DNA from: Flavobacteriaceae bacterium
GTDB lineage: Bacteria > Bacteroidota > Bacteroidia > Flavobacteriales > Weeksellaceae
Direction of reading: 5' to 3'
DNA: 7,215 nt
Assembly (NCBI GenBank): GCA_031273305.1
Contig: JAISSC010000063.1
Span: 1 to 7,215, forward strand
Each line of letters opens with the position of its first letter. Within the stretch, counting starts at the first letter, position 1. Both the position numbers and the translations under genes were made by a program. Below are positions 1-6,647 of this stretch, in pieces. The notes beneath the pieces were generated by a model that saw nothing but the letters and a program-made list of their open reading frames with translations, had not been told where the DNA came from and ran no database searches.

Positions 1-48
1 CTCTTTAGAAGTAAAATCTCGTGTTCCTTTAGGGATGCCTAATTTCAT
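1..48 (-). CDS. hisS: Histidyl-tRNA synthetase, N-terminal 16 codons (rest lies beyond the window's left edge)
   Basis: Read on the minus strand from the ATG at 46-48, the frame gives MKLGIPKGTRDFTSKE and runs open off the window edge. The core PKGTRDF is the hallmark start of bacterial histidyl-tRNA synthetase, a cytoplasmic class II enzyme that charges tRNA-His with histidine. In known family members this segment lies at the extreme N terminus, just before the motif 1 helix, so the ATG at 46-48 fits as the true start. No Shine-Dalgarno sequence precedes it, which is normal for Bacteroidota. A TAAATTTG box lies about 30 bp upstream at 78-85. The gene is transcribed away from the RND pump gene and is probably functionally unrelated to it. 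Only 16 residues are visible, so the call rests on that one motif, but the motif is highly specific. Confidence 0.85.
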   Translation of the reverse strand, partial: MKLGIPKGTRDFTSKE

Positions 49-77
49 TTAAAATTCAATTATATTATCTGACAGGG

Positions 78-85
78 CAAATTTA
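78..85 (-). promoter_or_regulatory. Candidate -7 promoter box for hisS
   Basis: On the minus strand the bases read TAAATTTG, an exact match to the Bacteroidota -7 consensus TAnnTTTG. It lies 29 bp before the hisS ATG, which would give a short leader. I see no TTG at the expected -33 distance, so this is a half-match only. Confidence 0.4.
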
Positions 86-90
86 AAGAA

Positions 91-98
91 TAGTTTTG
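91..98 (+). promoter_or_regulatory. Candidate -7 promoter box for the RND pump gene
   Basis: The plus strand reads TAGTTTTG, an exact match to TAnnTTTG. Use of this box would leave a leader of about 165 nt before the pump ATG at 270. It lies 5 bp from the oppositely oriented hisS box, so the two promoters would be back to back with overlapping upstream elements. No clear TTG is seen at the -33 position. Confidence 0.3.
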
Positions 99-130
99 AA
101 AGTAGGTATGATTATTGTATTTCATTTACA

Positions 131-147
131 TAAAAGATAATCTTATA
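131..147. promoter_or_regulatory. Imperfect 17-bp palindrome in the pump leader, possible operator
   Basis: The core AAGATAATCTT (134-144) is a perfect 5-bp inverted repeat around one central A. It extends outward, after one mismatch, by two more pairs (TA/TA at the ends). RND pump genes are often controlled by a repressor binding such a palindrome near the promoter, but no regulator gene is in the window. In DNA this AT-rich a palindrome of this size can arise by chance. The rest of the 49-269 spacer shows no gene. Confidence 0.15.
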
Positions 148-269
148 TTACGATAAAAATAATGCAAATACGAGAGTTTCTTATTTTAAATACTAATTTT
201 TCAATATTTTTAGGTGAAACAATATCCCTATTAAACCATACCCAATAACAATCCGCTCACCCCGACACA

Positions 270-3200
270 ATGATAAGAACATTTATAGAAAGACCTGCAT
301 TATCCACCGTAATCTCAATAGTTATTTTAGTATTAGGGATAATAGGCATATCTACCCTTCCGGTAGAGCAATATCCTAAAATAGCACCTCCGACTGTTCA
401 GGTATCTGCTACCTATCAGGGAGCTAATGCTTATGCCGTGTTGAACAGCGTGGTTATCCCTTTAGAAGAAAAAATAAACGGAGTGGAAGGAATGACCTAC
501 ATGACCTCTACCGCAACCAATGACGGTGATGCCCGAATCACTATTTATTTTGAACAGGGAATTGACCCGGACATAGCCGCCGTTAACGTACAAAATCAGA
601 CGGCAAGAGCTGTCTCCCTGCTTCCTCAGGAAGTAACCCAAAACGGAGTAACGGTACGGAAACAACAAAGCAGCACTATTTTAATGCTCGCTCTATATTC
701 TAATCGTCCCGACTATGACGGAAAATTTCTCCAAAATTACGCCAACATTAATCTTATTCCCCAGATACAAAGAGTAAAAGGAGTTGGAGATGCCAGTGTG
801 AGAGGAGCACAGGATTATTCTATGCGAATCTGGTTTAATCCTAAGGCGATGGCTTCTTATCAAATTACTCCGTTTGAAGTAATTACCGCTCTTCAGGATC
901 AAAATATAGAAGCCGCTCCCGGAGAACTGGGAGTAAGGGGAAATCAGACTTTCCAATACACACTGAGATTCACCGGAAAATTAAAATCAGAAGAAGAATT
1001 TGGGAATATTATCATACGTTCGGAGAACGGACAGGTATTAAAGGTAAGAGATATTGCTACGGTTGAACTGGGATCTTTATATTATTCTATACTCTCTCAA
1101 CTAGATGGAAAAGAAGCTATTACCCTTTCCGTAAGTCAAACTTCCGATGCGAATGCTCAGCAGGTTATTGCCAACATCAAGGAAGAAATAGCTAAGGCAG
1201 CCGAATCTTTTCCTCCGGGAATGGATTATGTCTATATGATGGACACTAATGAATTTTTAAGTGCTTCCATTACAAAAGTAGTACATACCCTGATTGAGGC
1301 TTTTATATTAGTATTTTTGGTTGTTTTTATCTTCTTACAGGATTTCAGGTCTACCCTCATTCCTGCCATAGCCGTTCCGGTAGCCATCATAGGGACATTC
1401 TTTTTCTTACAGATACTCGGTTTTTCCATTAACTTACTCACCTTATTTGCATTGGTGCTTGCCATCGGGATTGTAGTAGACGATGCTATTGTAGTTGTGG
1501 AAGCCGTACACTCTCAATTGGAAAATGGGGTAAAGAACTCTAAGGAGGCTACATTAAAAGCCATGAAGGAAATCACTCCGGCGATTATTTCCATCACGTT
1601 GGTTATGTCTACCGTATTTATCCCGGTTAGTTTTTTGGAGGGAACCAGCGGCGTTTTCTATAAACAATTCGGACTTACTTTAGCCACTGCCATTATTATT
1701 TCCGCCGTAAACGCCCTGACATTAAGCCCTGCATTATGTGCTTTACTCCTCAGACCTTCCGAAGGAAAAGAAAAGAAAAGAAATCCTTTAACCCTGTTCT
1801 ATCACTATTTCAATGTAGGTTTTAACGCAGTTACCCTAAAATACAAAAGCGCACTTCATTTTCTGGGGAAGAAAAGAAACCGGTGGATAACTCCGGCAAC
1901 TATTATATTTAGCATAGCTGTTCTACTATTTATCATGAAATCTATCCCGACGGGATTTGTTCCTCAGGAAGACAGCGGCGGGGTAATGGGTACGGTTACC
2001 TTACCTCCGGGATCATCTTTGGAACGAACGGATTCTATTACTGACGAAGTCGTAAAAATAGCACAGCAACTTCCGTATTTAAAAGGTGTAAGTAAAACTA
2101 CCGGATTGAGCAGATTAAGCGGAGAAAGCAGTTCATACGGCAGTATCATCATAAAATTACAACCCTGGGATGAACGGGATATTACGACAGATGACGTGGT
2201 TTCTTACATGAAAAAGAAAACGGATTCCATTAAAAATGCGGATTTTATTTTCTTTGGAAATCCTACATTGCCGGGATTTGGCGTGAGCAACGGAGTGGAA
2301 TTACAGATTCAGGATCGTACAGGTGGAGATATTCTCAAGTTTTATGATATTACTACCAAATTTTTAAGTAAAATGGAGGAACGAAAGGAAGTTATGAAAG
2401 CCATGACTACTTTTAACCCTAATTTTCCTCAAAAATTAATTGAAGCAGACATAGCTAAAATTAAAGATTCCGGATTAACGCTTTCAGAAGTGATGACTAC
2501 GTTGCAGGCTTATATAGGAAGTATGTATATTTCCAACTTTAACCTGTTCGGGAAACAATATCGGGTAGTTGTGCAGGCTCTGGCGGATGAACGAGCTAAA
2601 GTTAACGACCTGTCTAAAATATACGTAAAAACTTCTAGCGGAGAGATGGCTCCCATCACCCGGTTCCTGACCATCACCGACGTGACCGGACCTCAAATGT
2701 TGAGCCGTTTTAATATGTACTCTTCCATGAGCATAACCATTACTCCGGACTTTTCAGCGGGATACAGCAGCGGAGAGGTTATTAAGGTCGTGGAAGAAGT
2801 AGCTGCCGAAACATTACCTCAGGGATATACGTATGACTTTTCGGGGATCACCCGCGAAGAGGTAAAGAGCGGAAGCCAGCTTTTCCTTATATTCTCTCTA
2901 TGTCTTATATTTATTTATCTTTTACTGGTCGGGTTATATGAAAGTTACATACTCCCTTTTATTATCATTTTCTCCCTCCCGATAGGTCTGGCAGGAATTT
3001 ATATTTTTATCGGACTTTTTGGCATACAACAAGGTATCGTAAATAATATTTATGTCCAAATATCCCTTATTATGCTAATCGGGCTTTTAGCTAAAAATGC
3101 CATTCTAATTGTGGAATATGCCGTACAACGCCGCCGACAGGGAATGGGTATTGTAGATGCCGCTATAAATGCAGCCGTAGCACGTTTACGACCTATCCTG

Positions 3201-3410
3201 ATGACCTCTTTTGCCTTTATCTTCGGGTTACTGCCTCTGGCTCTTGCAACCGGAGCCGGAGCGATAGGAAATCGTTCTATCGGAATTAGTGCAATCGGGG
3301 GAATGCTTATCGGAACCATCATCGGAGTATTGATAGTACCGTCATTGTATATTATTTTCCAAAGTTTACAGGAAAAAATTACCAAATCCGGATTATTTAA
3401 TAAAGATTGA
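270..3410 (+). CDS. RND-family efflux pump inner-membrane subunit, HAE1 (AcrB/MexB-like)
   Basis: This is a full-length 1046-residue proton-driven multidrug exporter subunit; AcrB is about 1050. The N terminus MIRTFIERP and first helix (about 10-30) are typical of the family. Two large periplasmic loops follow helix 1 and helix 7 (about 31-335 and 560-870). Membrane helices fall near 336-357, 362-381, 388-410, 437-456, 468-494, 540-558, 870-890, 894-917, 927-949, 974-993 and 1004-1031. The proton-relay residues are all present: the Asp pair at 404-405 in GIVVDDAIVVVE, Lys942 in LLAKNAILIVE, and the ARLRPILMTS motif at 971-980. The protein should work as a trimer with a periplasmic adaptor and a TolC-type channel. 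Neither gene is adjacent: hisS diverges upstream and hypE converges 8 bp downstream, so the gene appears to stand alone. The ATG at 270 gives the canonical N terminus; no Shine-Dalgarno precedes it. Substrate cannot be told from sequence. Confidence 0.95.
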   Translation: MIRTFIERPALSTVISIVILVLGIIGISTLPVEQYPKIAPPTVQVSATYQGANAYAVLNSVVIPLEEKINGVEGMTYMTSTATNDGDARITIYFEQGIDPDIAAVNVQNQTARAVSLLPQEVTQNGVTVRKQQSSTILMLALYSNRPDYDGKFLQNYANINLIPQIQRVKGVGDASVRGAQDYSMRIWFNPKAMASYQITPFEVITALQDQNIEAAPGELGVRGNQTFQYTLRFTGKLKSEEEFGNIIIRSENGQVLKVRDIATVELGSLYYSILSQLDGKEAITLSVSQTSDANAQQVIANIKEEIAKAAESFPPGMDYVYMMDTNEFLSASITKVVHTLIEAFILVFLVVFIFLQDFRSTLIPAIAVPVAIIGTFFFLQILGFSINLLTLFALVLAIGIVVDDAIVVVEAVHSQLENGVKNSKEATLKAMKEITPAIISITLVMSTVFIPVSFLEGTSGVFYKQFGLTLATAIIISAVNALTLSPALCALLLRPSEGKEKKRNPLTLFYHYFNVGFNAVTLKYKSALHFLGKKRNRWITPATIIFSIAVLLFIMKSIPTGFVPQEDSGGVMGTVTLPPGSSLERTDSITDEVVKIAQQLPYLKGVSKTTGLSRLSGESSSYGSIIIKLQPWDERDITTDDVVSYMKKKTDSIKNADFIFFGNPTLPGFGVSNGVELQIQDRTGGDILKFYDITTKFLSKMEERKEVMKAMTTFNPNFPQKLIEADIAKIKDSGLTLSEVMTTLQAYIGSMYISNFNLFGKQYRVVVQALADERAKVNDLSKIYVKTSSGEMAPITRFLTITDVTGPQMLSRFNMYSSMSITITPDFSAGYSSGEVIKVVEEVAAETLPQGYTYDFSGITREEVKSGSQLFLIFSLCLIFIYLLLVGLYESYILPFIIIFSLPIGLAGIYIFIGLFGIQQGIVNNIYVQISLIMLIGLLAKNAILIVEYAVQRRRQGMGIVDAAINAAVARLRPILMTSFAFIFGLLPLALATGAGAIGNRSIGISAIGGMLIGTIIGVLIVPSLYIIFQSLQEKITKSGLFNKD

Positions 3411-3418
3411 AAAAATAA

Positions 3419-4420
3419 TCAGCAGATTCTCGGCAATTGTTCTCCAATCAGTGCGTGTACTACATGCTTTCCGCCAAATGCACTTTCCATAATGATCTTT
3501 GACGGATGTTCCGACGTTATAAAACCTATTTGGGAAGCATCAGGATTCTCTAAACGAAGTTGGGCAAGAACCTCATCTGCCCGGTCGGAATCTACAATGC
3601 AGGTGAAAACTCCTTCATTAGCCACATATACGGGATCCAATCCCAGAATTTCACAGGCACTTCTCACCTGCTTTTCCACAGCAATCTTTTCTTCAAAAAG
3701 ATGAATTCCCAATCTTGTTTCCAAAGCTATTTCATTCAATACGGAAGCTAAGCCTCCGCGTGTTGCGTCTCGTAAAAAATGAATGTGATTGCCGAATTTT
3801 TCAATAAGGTTTTTCACGGATAAATTCAGATTACGGGTATCACTCAAAATATCGCTTTCAAATTCCAATCCTTCGCGTTCACTCATTATAGCCATCCCAT
3901 GAGAGGCAATCGGGGCGTTAATAAGAATAGCATCTCCCTCTTTTATATTTTGAATCTTAATATCCGCTCTTGGATTCACTACACCAATCCCCGAAGTATT
4001 GATATAAATTTTATCTCCTTTTCCTCGCTCTACTACCTTAGTATCTCCCGTCACTATTAATACATTTGCTCTTTCTGCCGCCGATTTTATAGATAAAACT
4101 ACCTTTTCAAAATCTTCCATCGGGAAACCTTCCTCAATGATAAAGGAAAGCGACAGATACTTCGGCTCGGCTCCGCACATGGATAGATCGTTTACCGTGC
4201 CATTTACCGCCAACTCCCCAATGTTACCTCCTTTAAAGAAAATCGGCGAAACTACATAGCTGTCAGTGGAAAAAGCCAGCGTTCCGTCCAGATTCAGAAA
4301 TGCGCCGTCGTGCTTCACATTCAGGACAGGATTCCCTAAATGCCTGAATATAACATTGGCTAGCAATTTATTTGTTTCTTCTCCTCCTCCTCCGTGCTGA
4401 AGGTTAATAATCTCACCCAT
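3419..4420 (-). CDS. hypE: Hydrogenase maturation protein HypE (carbamoyl dehydratase)
   Basis: HypE takes the carbamoyl group that HypF places on its C-terminal cysteine and dehydrates it with ATP to a thiocyanate. This supplies the cyanide ligands of the [NiFe]-hydrogenase iron in the cytoplasm. The 333-residue protein has the full family pattern: glycine-rich HGGGGEETN at 9-17, STDSYVVSP at 51-59, FFKGGNIGELAVNGTVNDLS at 61-80, GDTKVVERGKGD at 125-136, LRDATRGGL at 216-224, and LDPVYVANEG at 261-270. It ends in PRIC, so the acceptor Cys333 is intact and the enzyme should be active. It belongs to the PurM/ThiL-like ATP-binding superfamily and would act as a dimer. The stop lies 8 bp from the convergent pump gene stop. 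hypC is 1.15 kb away on the same strand, with an opposite-strand gene in between, so hypE probably uses its own promoter near 4564-4593. Confidence 0.97.
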   Translation of the reverse strand: MGEIINLQHGGGGEETNKLLANVIFRHLGNPVLNVKHDGAFLNLDGTLAFSTDSYVVSPIFFKGGNIGELAVNGTVNDLSMCGAEPKYLSLSFIIEEGFPMEDFEKVVLSIKSAAERANVLIVTGDTKVVERGKGDKIYINTSGIGVVNPRADIKIQNIKEGDAILINAPIASHGMAIMSEREGLEFESDILSDTRNLNLSVKNLIEKFGNHIHFLRDATRGGLASVLNEIALETRLGIHLFEEKIAVEKQVRSACEILGLDPVYVANEGVFTCIVDSDRADEVLAQLRLENPDASQIGFITSEHPSKIIMESAFGGKHVVHALIGEQLPRIC

Positions 4421-4525
4421 AGTGTATAAATCAATGTTTATATTAGAAACGATTTAAATTTTGCAAAAACATAAAATAGTGAGCATCCGTTGTTTAAGTT
4501 AAAAATATTTCGTGCATTTAACTGG

Positions 4526-4550
4526 TTATCAACATCATAAATCATGATAA
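4526..4550. repeat. Small inverted repeat in the hypE leader region
   Basis: TTATCA at 4526-4531 is matched by TGATAA at 4545-4550, and an alternative nested pairing ATCAT/ATGAT lies inside (4534-4538 and 4544-4548 approximately). If hypE starts from the promoter at 4564-4593, this element would lie in its transcribed leader. It is AT-rich and weak; it could be an operator, a poor hairpin, or chance. I see no terminator-like T-run attached. Confidence 0.15.
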
Positions 4551-4563
4551 TATATTGCATCTA

Positions 4564-4593
4564 CAAATTTAACAAACGCTCAATACGAAGCAA
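4564..4593 (-). promoter_or_regulatory. Candidate hypE promoter (TTG, 19-bp spacer, TAAATTTG)
   Basis: On the minus strand, TTG (4591-4593) is followed after exactly 19 bp by TAAATTTG (4564-4571). This fits the Bacteroidota pattern of a -33 TTG and a -7 TAnnTTTG. It is the most complete promoter match in the window and points toward hypE, which would then have a leader of roughly 135-140 nt. A separate hypE promoter is expected, because the gene between hypE and hypC is on the other strand. Confidence 0.45.
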
Positions 4594-4752
4594 TATTAGC
4601 AATAATTAAAGACAAACGGAAACATTAGTTACGAGAAATTATCAATATGCTGCTATACCTGCCTAAAACGGGATGCCTTCGGAATTTATCTCACTAAGTT
4701 TAACAGGATAAAATTTCTAATTATTTTCTAAAAAAGCGTAGATTTTTTTTAC

Positions 4753-4760
4753 TAAATTTG
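4753..4760 (+). promoter_or_regulatory. Candidate -7 box for the membrane-anchored protein gene
   Basis: The bases TAAATTTG match TAnnTTTG exactly and lie 50 bp before the ATG at 4811, directly after a run of eight T residues. No TTG sits at the expected -33 position, so the promoter is either weak, activator-dependent, or not real. Confidence 0.35.
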
Positions 4761-4810
4761 GAATGGATTGGATATGGACAAAAATAATCAAATGATAAAT
4801 CTAATTGCTC

Positions 4811-5515
4811 ATGAAAAAAGAAACGGAACCTATGATAGAAAAAAAGGAGTCTTTGCAAAAAAGGAATAAGATCAGCCCTACGATTATTGCGGCTATAATT
4901 ACAGCTTTAGCAACCATAATTGCAGCCATAATTACAGCTATTATATATTATTTGCCGTTTTCATCGACACCACCTCGACCTCCCGGATATAATATTGGAA
5001 ACGAATTTCATCCGGCAGGATATATGGGATGTTTCGATAAGTTGGATATTAATCCTGCATATACTATTGAACCTCTCTCAAGTCCTCATTGTTATAAAGT
5101 CAAGGTTGATTTTTCAGATTCATGTTCCGCCGGTTTTAGCGGAGTATATTGGACTAATACCGTTGACAATAGCGGGGCTAATTGGGGACAACACTCTGGC
5201 ACAGACCTTTCAAACAAGGGGTTTTCAAAAGTGACATTCTGGGCAAAAGGACAAAAAGGAGGAGAAGTTATTGAATTTGGTTCCGGTGGAATAAATAATA
5301 CTAAAGACCTCAAGTTCAAATACAAGGATAGTTATGCTGAAAAATACCCGACAGAAGGGCGGAATGTTACCTTAACTAATAGCTGGCAATTGTATTCTAT
5401 TCGTTTAGGAAAAGAAGACCTGTCATCTGTAATAGGCGGATTCTTTTTTATTGTAAATCGGCAGGCAAACTCAACCGGCATAACATTTTATTTGGATGAT
5501 ATTAGTTTTGAGTAA
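4811..5515 (+). CDS. Membrane-anchored protein with a carbohydrate-binding-like beta-sandwich
   Basis: I recognise the fold type but not a named gene. The 234-residue protein has a short Lys/Glu-rich cytoplasmic head (1-21), one long Ile/Ala/Thr membrane helix (about 22-49), a Pro-rich linker (STPPRPPG, 52-59), and a C-terminal domain (about 60-234). That domain carries the aromatic and glycine pattern of CBM/galactose-binding jelly rolls: GVYW at 111-114, a Trp at 125, VTFWAKGQKGGEVIEFGSGG at 141-160, a TLTNSWQLYSIRL strand, and the closing FYLDDISFE typical of such modules. The positive head and single helix suggest an N-in, C-out protein showing the domain in the periplasm. It has no catalytic module, so sensing, adhesion or scaffolding are possible, but function is unknown. 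The ATG at 4811 is preferred over an in-frame TTG at 4805; neither has a ribosome-binding site, and ATG at 4832 is an alternative. It lies between hypE and hypC on the opposite strand, so it is probably unrelated to hydrogenase maturation. Confidence 0.75.
   Translation: MKKETEPMIEKKESLQKRNKISPTIIAAIITALATIIAAIITAIIYYLPFSSTPPRPPGYNIGNEFHPAGYMGCFDKLDINPAYTIEPLSSPHCYKVKVDFSDSCSAGFSGVYWTNTVDNSGANWGQHSGTDLSNKGFSKVTFWAKGQKGGEVIEFGSGGINNTKDLKFKYKDSYAEKYPTEGRNVTLTNSWQLYSIRLGKEDLSSVIGGFFFIVNRQANSTGITFYLDDISFE
4880..4945 (+). repeat. Tandem 33-bp duplication encoding the membrane helix
   Basis: Codons 24-34 and 35-45 of the membrane-anchored protein encode TIIAAIITALA followed by TIIAAIITAII. The DNA units 4880-4912 and 4913-4945 are clearly related, sharing blocks such as ATAATTACAGCT, but differ mostly at third codon positions. 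This points to an older duplication, or to convergence in a simple hydrophobic sequence. Together the two units form nearly the whole transmembrane segment. Confidence 0.6.
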
Positions 5516-5571
5516 CAGAGGATAGGGGCTGCACCTTTACAGTTTTATCTTAATATCGTAGTCCTTAAACC

Positions 5572-5826
5572 TTAATCTTCAGGGTTGAGTTCTAAATCTT
5601 CTCCCATAAGTTTTAGGGCTTCCATCGTTTGTTCTGCCTCTTCTTCGCTAATGATACCTATCGCAGCACCTACATGTACCAGTACGTAATCTCCTGTTTT
5701 TGCTTCAGGTACTAAGGAAAGGTTTACTTCTTTCATAATGCCGTCGAAAGAGACATTTCCAATTCGGAAAGTTTCATCCAGTTCTGAAGTTATTTTTTCT
5801 AATCTTCCGGGAATTGCTAAACACAT
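5572..5826 (-). CDS. hypC: Hydrogenase maturation chaperone HypC/HybG/HupF family
   Basis: HypC is a small cytoplasmic chaperone. With HypD it holds the iron while CO and cyanide ligands are attached, then delivers it to the hydrogenase large-subunit precursor. The 84-residue protein starts MCLAIPG, with the essential Cys2 exposed once the initiator Met is removed. It also has the family's central YVLVHVGAAIG stretch (47-57, His51) and the acidic EEEAEQTMEAL helix (61-71) before a charged tail. Length is normal for the family (about 75-95). The gene begins 32 bp after the stop of the restriction endonuclease on the same strand, without a clear promoter in that gap, so it may be read from the restriction-modification transcript. 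hypD, its usual partner gene, is not next to it. The downstream end converges on the membrane-anchored protein gene with a 56-bp gap, in which I see no convincing terminator. Confidence 0.93.
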   Translation of the reverse strand: MCLAIPGRLEKITSELDETFRIGNVSFDGIMKEVNLSLVPEAKTGDYVLVHVGAAIGIISEEEAEQTMEALKLMGEDLELNPED

Positions 5827-5839
5827 TTTTTATGGATTA

Positions 5840-5853
5840 AAAATTATAATTTT
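5840..5853. repeat. 14-bp perfect AT palindrome between endonuclease gene and hypC
   Basis: AAAATTATAATTTT is its own reverse complement and fills most of the 32-bp gap between the endonuclease stop and the hypC ATG. With no GC pairs it would form only a weak hairpin, so it is not a convincing terminator. It could be a protein-binding site or a chance result of base composition. Confidence 0.25.
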
Positions 5854-5858
5854 CATAG

Positions 5859-6635
5859 TTATTTAAATTTTTCGAAATACCTGTCTATCTCCGGACGTAA
5901 TTCAACGCCTGCTTTCTCAAAACAGTTAAGTAATTCTGTATACGTACCTTCTCCGCCAAGAAAATCCCAAAATTCTTCAGCAACTTTTAGCTCGTTTTCA
6001 AGGTCAAGCATTCCTCGCATAGTCCAACGGTTATAAGGCTGCGGTTCATAAGGATTATAAGGAATGGCAATTAATGTGTGAATTTTTGCATCGGGATTAA
6101 CAGCAAGCGTTGCAGCGACCCATTCTAAAAGTGTCCTTTTAAACTCTTTGAAACCACCGGCATTAGGCTTAGCGGTTTTAATATCTATAAGATAAATTGT
6201 TCCATCATGGGCAATTAATTTTAAATCAACCTTAGTCGGTTTTACGGTTTTCATTTCGCCTTTTTGAGAAACGGCTCTAATAGCCTGTATTTCTTCCAAT
6301 TTATTAGGAGTATAAATAGCAGTGGACAGGTTATCCATAATATTTTGAATAACCAAATGGGCTTCCGAAGAAATCTGAACTCCGGCAACTTGTTGTGACG
6401 CTGCATCTGCATGTCGCAGAAGGGCTAAGGATTTGGCAACAGGTTCAAAAATACTTGTTCCAAAATTCGTGCTCAACGAATGGATAAATGAATATAAAGC
6501 TATCCTATCTTTACCCAACAACCGATAATGAAACGGCATGGAAGCCGGTTCGGGATTGTAATTCTGAAACTTATTCCGCAAGGAGGTGGTAATTACTTGC
6601 TGGATGTGTGTTTTTTGTTGGCTAGTTAGTGGCAT
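5859..6635 (-). CDS. Type II restriction endonuclease, TdeIII family (likely GGNCC)
   Basis: The 258-residue product matches my memory of the TdeIII restriction endonuclease family, whose type member recognises GGNCC. The N-terminal block MPFHYRLLGKDR (33-44), followed by SFIHSLSTNFGTSIFEPVA (49-67), is characteristic. A PD-(D/E)XK-type nuclease core is visible as VDLKL with Asp137, then YLIDIKTAKPN with Asp151 and Lys153, followed by the helix FKRTLLEWVAATLAVNP (165-181). It would cut unmodified foreign DNA in the cytoplasm. The neighbouring methyltransferase, on the same strand upstream, should protect the host. The ATG at 6635 gives the expected length and N terminus, but it has no Shine-Dalgarno. 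It lies 12 nt after the TGA of a small in-frame ORF, so translation may depend on re-initiation. The stop lies 32 bp before hypC. The protein looks intact. The GGNCC specificity is inferred from the family, not seen in the sequence. Confidence 0.85.
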   Translation of the reverse strand: MPLTSQQKTHIQQVITTSLRNKFQNYNPEPASMPFHYRLLGKDRIALYSFIHSLSTNFGTSIFEPVAKSLALLRHADAASQQVAGVQISSEAHLVIQNIMDNLSTAIYTPNKLEEIQAIRAVSQKGEMKTVKPTKVDLKLIAHDGTIYLIDIKTAKPNAGGFKEFKRTLLEWVAATLAVNPDAKIHTLIAIPYNPYEPQPYNRWTMRGMLDLENELKVAEEFWDFLGGEGTYTELLNCFEKAGVELRPEIDRYFEKFK

Positions 6636-6647
6636 TGTTTGTTGTGT

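Larger units (their letters stand above)
4421..4810. other. AT-rich 390-bp spacer between divergent hypE and the membrane-anchored protein gene
   Basis: Both flanking genes read outward from this spacer. It contains the candidate hypE promoter, the small inverted repeat and a -7 box for the plus-strand gene, all listed separately. I found no substantial ORF on either strand, no tRNA-like fold, no insertion-sequence ends and no recognisable remnant of hypD. Confidence 0.5.

Noticed and set aside
462..3385. Several minus-strand ORFs of 62-111 codons inside the RND pump gene
   Set aside because: They lie fully within a clearly conserved 1046-residue gene on the other strand, show no recognisable motifs, and look like chance open frames opposite real codons.
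3492..3751. Two plus-strand ORFs of 63 and 70 codons inside hypE
   Set aside because: They overlap each other and the conserved hypE frame, and have no motif or start signal.
4421..4773. Degraded hypD in the spacer
   Set aside because: I saw no HypD cysteine or glycine motifs and no extended frame on either strand; the spacer is simply AT-rich.
4805..4810. TTG at 4805 as start of the membrane-anchored protein
   Set aside because: The ATG two codons later is the more usual start codon and nothing in front of the TTG favours it.
5515..5571. Possible terminator between the membrane-anchored protein gene and hypC
   Set aside because: Only a short AGG/CCT-type pairing is visible around 5519-5537, with no stable stem and no proper T-run.
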